A stretch of DNA of 8,692 bases from Dysgonomonas sp. (GTDB lineage: Bacteria > Bacteroidota > Bacteroidia > Bacteroidales > Dysgonomonadaceae): positions 1 to 8,692 of the forward strand of contig JASLEN010000055.1 of the NCBI GenBank assembly GCA_030151105.1. Direction: 5' to 3'. Position 1 is the first letter of the stretch, and every line of letters starts with the position of its first letter. Below are positions 1-5,146 of the stretch, in pieces. The position numbers and the translations under genes are program-made. The notes under the pieces are model-generated. The model saw only the letters and a list, made by a program, of their open reading frames with translations, made no database searches and was not told the DNA's origin.

Positions 1-2
1 GG

Positions 3-119
3 ATAGAGTCGCACAAACGCTACTCGACCGTAATCTCAAAAAGCGGCGAAATGCAACGTTTCCAATATTTCAATGCTCAGCGAAAAGCCATCCGATCTAT
101 TGTAGATACTGAATTATAG
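3..119 (+). CDS. C-terminal end of an unidentified protein (5' end outside window)
   Basis: An open frame enters the window at base 3 and stops at TAG 117-119, giving a 38-residue tail that begins IESHKRYSTV and ends SIVDTEL. It is basic and hydrophilic with no motif I can recognise. The alternative plus frame starting at base 2 stops slightly earlier (TGA near 110) and gives a less protein-like, Cys-containing peptide. The minus frames are broken by stops. A strong terminator hairpin begins 29 bases after the stop, as expected for the end of a transcript, and this supports the frame choice. The family cannot be assigned from so short a tail. Confidence 0.55.
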   Translation: MESHKRYSTVISKSGEMQRFQYFNAQRKAIRSIVDTEL

Positions 120-147
120 AATAAAATAATAAAAATTGAACACAAGC

Positions 148-187
148 AAAAAGTGCAAATAGAGATTCATTTCCATTTGCACTTTTT
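148..187. terminator. Bidirectional intrinsic terminator between convergent genes
   Basis: Perfect 13-base arms AAAAAGTGCAAAT (148-160) and ATTTGCACTTTTT (175-187) enclose a 14-base loop. The stem has an A-run on its left flank and a T-run on its right, so each strand reads as a stem followed by U-rich RNA. It lies between the plus-strand gene stopping at 119 and the minus-strand operon stopping at 206, so it can serve both transcripts. Confidence 0.85.
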
Positions 188-205
188 ATTTAAGTGGAAT
201 AGTCT

Positions 206-667
206 TTATTCCACAATTTCTATTTCAATATAGTGTTGAGTCTCTTTCTTAGACAAGTCTATTACATGCACTCCCAAGTGATATTCTCCGATCTGCACAT
301 CTGCTGGAATTTGATCAGTAGCAATCTCAATTATAGCCTTTTTCTCTCCTTTATGATCGGTAAAAACTGGCGAATATGACCATGTATTTTCGGGCTTTGT
401 TTCTGGAGTTTCTCTTGCCACACCACTGTGTGTATGAGAGCCTCCCCAATGGATATCAAGCTTATAGCTACTTATTCCATTTTCGGCTTCAACCTCAAAT
501 TGTACATTTATTTTTTCGCCTCGTGCAAAAGTAGCATGACTTTCAGGAGTCACCCATTTTATAACAGGGCGTTCGCCTATAACATCCTTATCATCATCAC
601 TACATGCGCCCAAACTCAGAAGAAACACAGCTAACAAAGTAGCCTTTAGCATTTTTTTCACAAACAT
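206..667 (-). CDS. DUF4625-like lipoprotein, probably surface-exposed and metal-binding
   Basis: This is a 153-residue lipoprotein. A basic start (MFVKKMLK) and hydrophobic stretch lead to the lipobox SLGAC, with Cys22 as the lipid-bearing residue. The mature N terminus CSDDDKD resembles the Ser plus acidic-run lipoprotein export signal known in Bacteroidota, so transport to the cell surface is likely. The rest (about 33-153) reads as one immunoglobulin-like beta domain resembling the DUF4625 family, which I recognise from sequence memory only. Histidines cluster at IHWGGSHTH (73, 78, 80) and YHLGVH (130, 134), with others at 44, 105 and 145; these could bind a metal, which is inference. It is the last gene of the operon, 41 bases after the TonB-dependent receptor, and a strong terminator follows. 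A role as the receptor's surface partner that captures ligand, as HmuY does for haem, is plausible. An alternative start at Met6 would also keep the signal peptide. Confidence 0.8.
   Translation of the reverse strand: MFVKKMLKATLLAVFLLSLGACSDDDKDVIGERPVIKWVTPESHATFARGEKINVQFEVEAENGISSYKLDIHWGGSHTHSGVARETPETKPENTWSYSPVFTDHKGEKKAIIEIATDQIPADVQIGEYHLGVHVIDLSKKETQHYIEIEIVE
590..613 (-). other. Lipobox and surface-export signal of the lipoprotein
   Basis: These codons encode Leu19-Gly-Ala-Cys22 (signal peptidase II site) followed by Ser-Asp-Asp-Asp. Serine plus three acidic residues directly after the lipidated cysteine matches the general pattern of the lipoprotein export signal reported for Bacteroidota surface lipoproteins. 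Surface location is predicted, not shown. Confidence 0.65.
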
Positions 668-708
668 AATTTTCTTTTATTTTTAATTGTTAATAAACCA
701 ATAATGAA

Positions 709-2856
709 CTAATTAGCACCTAAAGTCATTTGCAAGGTCAATTTGAAATTGCGTCCAATTTCGGGCAAATCGAGATTGCGATAGAAACTCAGATGGTTAT
801 AATATTTTGTATCAAATATATTCTGCGTCTGAAAAATCAATTTTGCCTCCTGCTTTCTTACGGGCAATGAGACTGAAATAGAAGCATCAAAGATATTTGA
901 ACTAGGTGTTGTCAACTCATTGAGCGCTACTCTACTCTGCTGTGCAGTATAGCGATGCGACAGAGAGAAACGACTTTTGGCGAAAAAAGCGAGTTTATTC
1001 AAATTGACACTTAATTCATTGAGCAAACTAAACGGAGGTGTGAAAGGGATAGGATTCTTGCTATCCAAATCCTCGGCATAAACATAGTCGGCAGCCGTTT
1101 CCCATTGAAAGACTTTGGCAAAATCGACTATCGCCTGCAACTCTCCTCCCGCTCTGAACGTTTTGGCTTGCTCATATTTATAGTACTGTCCAGCATCGGG
1201 CAACCACGAAAACTCGCCTGTGGGATTGAGGAAGATAAAATTGGGGAAATAGTTGCCAAATAAGTTTCCATTCACCTGCACACGATCTACAAAACCTGTG
1301 AATTTTCGGTCAAACTCTACTGAATAATCCAGTTGATAGGATTGCTCAGTCTTCAAACTTGGGTCACCCAATTCGTGACGAAATGTTCCATGATGTACTC
1401 CATTGGATGAAAGCTCATTAGCCGTCACCATTCTGAAACTTTTTCCCAGATTGGCTTTCATCGCCCACTGATCGTTCAGCGTGTAAGAAGCTCCCGCACT
1501 AAAACTTATACCTCCCATATTTTTGTTCAAATTGGCTGCTCGCTGCTGATACTCTGTGGGCAAATAAGGATCAATAAATTCATGAATTTTTAATCTCCCA
1601 AAATCGTAACGTAAACCAGAAGTCAGCACCAATTTGTCCGACATTCTCAGTCTATCTATTACATAAGCCCCTGCCACAATTTGCTCGAAACGAGGCATAA
1701 GGAACGAATATCCCGCAATAGCATTGTCTTGATATTCAGAGCTAAGACCAATAGTCAGTTTATTTTTCTCTGATGTTTGATTTGCCCAAGCTCCATTTAG
1801 TGTCGCTGTCTGAAGTTTGAGGAACAGCTCCAGATTATCATCGGGCATAGGAGCAGAGCCATGTGTATGCGGCAGAGAAAACTCTTTTCGATTGTTATTT
1901 TGATAGCCTAAATCAAAATTCAATTCGTGTTGAGAATCTATTTTCACCATCTGATTAAATGCCACCTTGAAGTGATTGACCCGTTGATAGGGCAAACCTA
2001 TATTTCGATAATTGCCATCATCCTCCAAATTGACTTCGGTAGGGATGCCATGCGCACCAGCAAAAAAACCTGTTTTGGCATAAACATTACTAATCAATAG
2101 ATTGGACGAATAGTTGGATTTAATGATACCTGTTTTCAACGAAAGGTCTGTTTCTCGCCCCGCCGTATTTTTCAGAATCTTATTATGAATAGGATATATC
2201 CAACCTAGATATTTGAACGATTTGGCAGGGACACGATAGTCCTCAAAGTTTTGATAAGTGGCTCTTGCCTCTATATATTTCTCATCTTGCTGATAATGCA
2301 CATTTGCAGAACCTCCAAAAAGGCGATTGTTGCTAGAACCATTCACAAGTGCCGTTCCCGACAAACCATCTTTCTGTTTCAAAGCATTTGGTCTAATAAC
2401 AATAACACCTGCAATGGCATCAGAGCCATATTGCAAAGAAGACGCTCCCTTATAAATATCCACCTTTTCCACATCATATTGGTCTATCTCTAAACCATGA
2501 TCGGCTCCCCATTGCTGTCCTTGCTGCTTGATTCCATTTTGAACAACGGCAACCCGATTGAAACCAAGCCCTCTAATCATTGGTTTTGAAAAACCTTGCC
2601 CAATCTGCATGGACTTGACCCCTGGAATTTTCTCCAAGCTATTCATCAAGCTACTTCCTCTATTCACCGAAAGATACTCTACATCAGCCGTTACAATCTC
2701 CAATGCTTGCGATTGGTTGAGTAGCGTAGCCCTGTCGGCAGTCACTGTCACTTCGTCTAAGTGCTGCCACATATCTAGGCTATCTTTTTGAATTTGAGCG
2801 TAAGTGGTCTGCATGCAAAAAATAGTGCATGCCAATAAATATGTATATTTCTTCAT
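709..2856 (-). CDS. TonB-dependent outer-membrane receptor, probable metal or metallophore uptake
   Basis: This 715-residue receptor has a signal peptide ending near YA20-Q21. A TonB-box-like segment DEVTVTA (34-40) and the plug domain (about 45-155) follow, with typical plug motifs such as IPGV (77-80), IRGLGFNR (94-101) and VEKVDIYKGASS (129-140). The beta-barrel (about 165-715) includes the conserved ELGDPSLKTEQS (495-506) and a late FDTKYYNHL and GRNF pattern. It ends LGAN instead of the usual terminal aromatic residue. There is no carboxypeptidase-like N-terminal domain as in SusC proteins, which fits a small-ligand importer. PHTHG (329-333) probably lies in an extracellular loop, and VHHGTFRH (487-494) adds histidines, though the latter region is commonly conserved in such receptors. 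The ATG directly follows the repressor's stop (TAAATG) with no Shine-Dalgarno sequence, so translation is probably coupled. Zinc is the best guess because of the Fur-type repressor and His-rich lipoprotein; iron, copper or a chelate is also possible. Confidence 0.92.
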   Translation of the reverse strand: MKKYTYLLACTIFCMQTTYAQIQKDSLDMWQHLDEVTVTADRATLLNQSQALEIVTADVEYLSVNRGSSLMNSLEKIPGVKSMQIGQGFSKPMIRGLGFNRVAVVQNGIKQQGQQWGADHGLEIDQYDVEKVDIYKGASSLQYGSDAIAGVIVIRPNALKQKDGLSGTALVNGSSNNRLFGGSANVHYQQDEKYIEARATYQNFEDYRVPAKSFKYLGWIYPIHNKILKNTAGRETDLSLKTGIIKSNYSSNLLISNVYAKTGFFAGAHGIPTEVNLEDDGNYRNIGLPYQRVNHFKVAFNQMVKIDSQHELNFDLGYQNNNRKEFSLPHTHGSAPMPDDNLELFLKLQTATLNGAWANQTSEKNKLTIGLSSEYQDNAIAGYSFLMPRFEQIVAGAYVIDRLRMSDKLVLTSGLRYDFGRLKIHEFIDPYLPTEYQQRAANLNKNMGGISFSAGASYTLNDQWAMKANLGKSFRMVTANELSSNGVHHGTFRHELGDPSLKTEQSYQLDYSVEFDRKFTGFVDRVQVNGNLFGNYFPNFIFLNPTGEFSWLPDAGQYYKYEQAKTFRAGGELQAIVDFAKVFQWETAADYVYAEDLDSKNPIPFTPPFSLLNELSVNLNKLAFFAKSRFSLSHRYTAQQSRVALNELTTPSSNIFDASISVSLPVRKQEAKLIFQTQNIFDTKYYNHLSFYRNLDLPEIGRNFKLTLQMTLGAN
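1858..1872 (-). other. PHTHG histidine motif in the receptor
   Basis: These bases encode residues 329-333. They lie between predicted barrel strands around LNFDLGYQNNN (312-322) and FLKLQTATLNG (345-355), next to the acidic PMPDDN, which suggests a long extracellular loop. Two histidines one residue apart near acidic groups could bind a divalent metal at the receptor mouth. Loop placement is inferred from the strand pattern only. Confidence 0.45.
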
Positions 2857-3249
2857 TTAGCTTTTTGTTGTTTGACAAGTGGGACAACAACCCGAAATCA
2901 AATAAGAGGCATCCTCCATACTATATCCCTTGGGCAACGTTGGCTCTTGGATAGGAGTATCGAGACAAGAAATTGTGTGACACTTAGTACACTGAAAATG
3001 AATATGATCGTCCTGATGCTCATCATGCGAACAATCATGACATTGCGCATAATGCCATTTGCCCGTTTCATCTGCAATTTTGTGTACAAAACCGTCATCT
3101 TCAAAACTTTGCAAAATACGATAGATAGTCACTCTATCTACTTGCCCTTCCAGCGCCTGCTCTATATCCTCGTGACTGAGAGCAGTAGTTGCCTGCTGAA
3201 GAACGTCTTTAACCATTTCTTTAGTCTTCGTATTTCTTCTTTTTGCCAT
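2857..3249 (-). CDS. Fur/Zur-family metal-responsive transcriptional repressor
   Basis: The chosen start (MAKRRN) gives 130 residues, close to the usual Fur family length. An upstream in-frame ATG at 3429 would add 60 residues and run through the promoter and operators, so I reject it. Residues 1-65 form the winged helix, with the recognition region VDRVTIYRILQSFEDDGFVHKI (37-58) very typical of the family. The C-terminal domain has two CxxC pairs, CTKC (87-90) and CPTC (122-125), that normally hold structural zinc. Between 70 and 86 lies a Cys/His-rich stretch, CHDCSHDEHQDDHIH, which may form a sensing site. A weak AAAGAG ribosome binding site (3257-3262) lies 7 bases before the start. It is the first gene of the operon, directly before the receptor. 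Two palindromic operators overlap its promoter, pointing to autoregulation. Zur is my preferred subtype; Fur or PerR cannot be excluded from sequence alone. Confidence 0.9.
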   Translation of the reverse strand: MAKRRNTKTKEMVKDVLQQATTALSHEDIEQALEGQVDRVTIYRILQSFEDDGFVHKIADETGKWHYAQCHDCSHDEHQDDHIHFQCTKCHTISCLDTPIQEPTLPKGYSMEDASYLISGCCPTCQTTKS

Positions 3250-3264
3250 ATTAAAACTCTTTAA

Positions 3265-3279
3265 TGCAACAAAGATACA
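3265..3279. promoter_or_regulatory. Probable Fur/Zur operator, proximal copy (degenerate)
   Basis: TGCAACAAAGATACA matches the distal operator at 13 of 15 positions and extends to an AAT...ATA flank shared by both copies. The left half-site TGCAACA is identical and the right half-site is degraded. It covers the predicted -7 element of the operon promoter, so binding would block RNA polymerase. Confidence 0.6.
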
Positions 3280-3299
3280 ATAAGGATTCACAAATGCAA
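3270..3299 (-). promoter_or_regulatory. Bacteroidota-type promoter of the repressor-receptor-lipoprotein operon
   Basis: On the minus strand TATCTTTG (3277 to 3270) is an exact match to the Bacteroidota -7 consensus TAnnTTTG. A TTG at 3299-3297 lies 19 bases upstream as the -33 element. Transcription would start near 3263, giving a leader of about 14 bases before the ATG at 3249, which supports that start. Both elements are embedded in the two operator copies. Confidence 0.65.
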
Positions 3300-3309
3300 C
3301 AATGTTACA
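3295..3309. promoter_or_regulatory. Probable Fur/Zur operator, distal copy (near-perfect 7-1-7 palindrome)
   Basis: TGCAACA-A-TGTTACA is a 7-1-7 inverted repeat with a single mismatch between arms, the geometry typical of Fur-superfamily boxes. It begins exactly 30 bases from the proximal copy, about three helical turns, so both sites face the same side of the DNA. It overlaps the predicted -33 element. Confidence 0.7.
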
Positions 3310-3383
3310 ATAGTAATTTATATAAATATTATTAATCGCCATATAAACATATATAAAGGGAGCGATTTCTCGTTCATTTTTAC

Positions 3384-3391
3384 TACATTCG
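3384..3391 (+). promoter_or_regulatory. Weak candidate -7 element for the outer-membrane protein/hydrolase pair
   Basis: TACATTCG differs from TAnnTTTG by one base and sits 22 bases before the ATG at 3414. There is no clear TTG at -33. It lies inside a small inverted repeat, ACTAC-ATTC-GTAGT (3382-3395), which could be an operator or chance. No better -7 candidate was found on this strand between 3310 and 3413. Confidence 0.25.
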
Positions 3392-3413
3392 TAGTGCAGA
3401 TAAAACACATGAG

Positions 3414-4187
3414 ATGAAAAAGATAACACTCCTATTCTTTATACTTCTGGTCTATTCGGCAAACTTTTATGCACAAACAGAAATCAAACGAGATTCTATT
3501 GACATAAAGGCAAAGCAATTGCAGCCAGATGCCAATAATCAAACGGAAACCTCATCTCAAAACAATGCAGAACATAGTGTAAAAACACTTTCGCCCGAAG
3601 AGCTAAAAAAGCGTGCCGAATTTGCACGACGTTTGCAATTCAAAATGCCCGAAGTATATACGAGTCCTCCAATAGAGCAACAAACTTTGAACGAGAGATT
3701 CCCAATGGCAAATGATTTTTCGTTTGCTTCTTTCCAGAATTTGAATGAAGAATTCTATCTCACAGGTAGTTCCTATCAAAACACTTACCCAAGCATTGGC
3801 GCAATCCGCTCCACCAGCCTCAATCTGCATTACGAGCCATCGGACTGGATAGGCATTATGGGCGGAATGTATGGTGCAAAATTTAATGCCTACGGGCAAC
3901 ATTATAATGATACGGGATTTGACCTATCATTAAGAGTCAAAGTTCATGATCGAATATACCTTAGAGCTCATGGCAGATACTCTATCAACACATTTGACAG
4001 ACGAAATTATGGTCCAATGGAGATGAATATGTTTCCGCAAACCTATTTTGGAGCAGGCGCTGAGTTCAAAATCAGCGATAGTTTTGGCATAGAAGGAGGT
4101 TTCATACGAGAGTTCAATCCCATGAGACGAAAATGGAGCACCATCCCCTACATCTTTCCAGTATTTTATAGAAATGGAGGGAGATGA
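3414..4187 (+). CDS. Predicted outer-membrane beta-barrel protein of unknown function
   Basis: This is a 257-residue protein with a clear signal peptide (MKKITLLFFI onward, cleavage likely after FYA20). A low-complexity, Gln/Asn/Ser-rich linker follows (about 25-55), then a charged helical stretch SPEELKKRAEFARRLQFKMP (60-79). From about 125 to the end, short alternating hydrophobic strands with many Gly and aromatic residues (such as SLNLHY, IGIMGGMYG, FDLSLRVKV, IYLRAHGRY, TYFGAGAEFKI, FGIEGGFI) look like an eight-stranded or similar small outer-membrane barrel. I do not recognise the family. It starts divergently from the metal operon, about 100 bases from the nearest operator, and overlaps the following hydrolase gene by ATGA, so the two are probably one transcription unit. 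Whether the metal repressor also controls it is open. No function is claimed. Confidence 0.75.
   Translation: MKKITLLFFILLVYSANFYAQTEIKRDSIDIKAKQLQPDANNQTETSSQNNAEHSVKTLSPEELKKRAEFARRLQFKMPEVYTSPPIEQQTLNERFPMANDFSFASFQNLNEEFYLTGSSYQNTYPSIGAIRSTSLNLHYEPSDWIGIMGGMYGAKFNAYGQHYNDTGFDLSLRVKVHDRIYLRAHGRYSINTFDRRNYGPMEMNMFPQTYFGAGAEFKISDSFGIEGGFIREFNPMRRKWSTIPYIFPVFYRNGGR
4176..4187 (+). promoter_or_regulatory. GGAGG ribosome binding site and ATGA stop/start overlap
   Basis: GGAGG (4176-4180) lies inside the end of the upstream gene, 3 bases before ATG 4184-4186, and the upstream TGA is 4185-4187. This fixes the hydrolase start and indicates coupled translation. Confidence 0.7.
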
Positions 4188-5146
4188 GAAAGAGGATCAG
4201 GCGGATATTTCTACTACTTATCCTCGTTTTTGTTTTAGCAAATGCTCTCATAGCCATGCATTGTTATAAACTAACACATATGGTTGATACTAAAGAGAAT
4301 TCATCACTTCCTAAAGAAATTTCTTTTACTGAAGGACTAAAGGTTTTGTTCACAGGAATAGATCTTCCTCGTTCAATGAATAGCCAAAAACCAGATAGCA
4401 CCTACACAGAACTTAGCATCCCAATAGATGATAATAAGTCACTAGATGCTTGGTTTCTACCTACTTTCGAAAAGTCGAAAGGCACAGTCCTTATTTTTCA
4501 TGGATATATGGACAACAAAGGCTCTATGCTAGGTTTGGCAAATGAATTTTTAGGAATGGGATACAACACGCTACTTGTGGACTTTATGGGAACAGGCAAG
4601 TCATATGGCAATCAAACAACGATGGGTTATTTAGAAGCCGAAAATGTGCATGCAACCTACAAGTATGCCACGGAAAATTTAAATGAAAACAATATACTTA
4701 TTTACGGCTTTTCGATGGGAGCAGTAGCCTCCATAAAGGCAGTAGCTGATTATCAGATGGATGTAAAAGGCATCATGCTCCAAGCTCCATACGCTACACT
4801 TGAAGGGACTATTGGGGAACGAATAAAACAGACTGGGATGCCCAGACAGCCTCTGGCATCAATTTTCACATTCTGGATGGGGAAAGTAAACGGCTTTGAT
4901 GGCTTTGATGCCAAACCGATTATTGATGCTCAGAAAATTAATATTCCAACATTAATAATGAGTGGATTAAAAGATCCTCATATTCCAAAAGCAGAAACAG
5001 AAGCTATCTACAAAGCTGTTGGAACATCGCAGAAAACATTGCAATTTTTCGAAAATTCAAAACATGAGAGTTTACTTATTCAGCATCCAGACTTATGGAA
5101 AAATTGTGTGAAAAAATTTATTCACGATATAGAATCACAGACTTAA
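4184..5146 (+). CDS. Membrane-anchored alpha/beta hydrolase (serine hydrolase family)
   Basis: This 320-residue protein has an N-terminal basic patch and one membrane segment (about 6-26), which anchors it in the inner membrane with the catalytic domain probably outside the cytoplasm. The alpha/beta-hydrolase core has HGY (106-108, oxyanion region), the nucleophile elbow GFSMG with Ser177, Asp264 in GLKDPH and His294 in SKHE, so the catalytic triad is complete. The order and spacing match the BAAT/DUF-type and FrsA-like hydrolases often annotated as alpha/beta hydrolase or lysophospholipase; the substrate is unknown. A GGAGG Shine-Dalgarno sequence (4176-4180) lies 3 bases before the start, unusually strong for this window, and the ATG overlaps the upstream stop (ATGA), so translation is coupled. 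The stop shares TTAA with the convergent helicase gene. Pairing with an outer-membrane protein suggests an envelope role, which is inference. Confidence 0.88.
   Translation: MRKRIRRIFLLLILVFVLANALIAMHCYKLTHMVDTKENSSLPKEISFTEGLKVLFTGIDLPRSMNSQKPDSTYTELSIPIDDNKSLDAWFLPTFEKSKGTVLIFHGYMDNKGSMLGLANEFLGMGYNTLLVDFMGTGKSYGNQTTMGYLEAENVHATYKYATENLNENNILIYGFSMGAVASIKAVADYQMDVKGIMLQAPYATLEGTIGERIKQTGMPRQPLASIFTFWMGKVNGFDGFDAKPIIDAQKINIPTLIMSGLKDPHIPKAETEAIYKAVGTSQKTLQFFENSKHESLLIQHPDLWKNCVKKFIHDIESQT

Noticed and set aside
668..708. Separate promoter for the lipoprotein gene
   Set aside because: No TAnnTTTG element is present in the 41-base gap; cotranscription with the receptor is simpler.
2898..3104. 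A 68-residue minus-strand frame inside the repressor
   Set aside because: It is a +1-type shadow frame of the Cys/His-rich part of the repressor, with repetitive Met/Arg/Ile content and no start context.
2872..3264. A 130-residue plus-strand frame over the repressor
   Set aside because: It mirrors the repressor gene on the other strand, and the repressor has clear family motifs.
3409..3417. Two-codon ATG-AGA-TGA frame just before the outer-membrane protein start, as a possible leader peptide
   Set aside because: It is too short to support a function and overlaps the real start; probably chance.
3250..3429. Sixty-residue N-terminal extension of the Fur-family repressor from an ATG at 3429
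   Set aside because: It would place coding sequence over the promoter and both operators, gives an atypical hydrophobic leader, and overlaps the divergent gene's start. MAKRRN at 3249 gives the normal family length.
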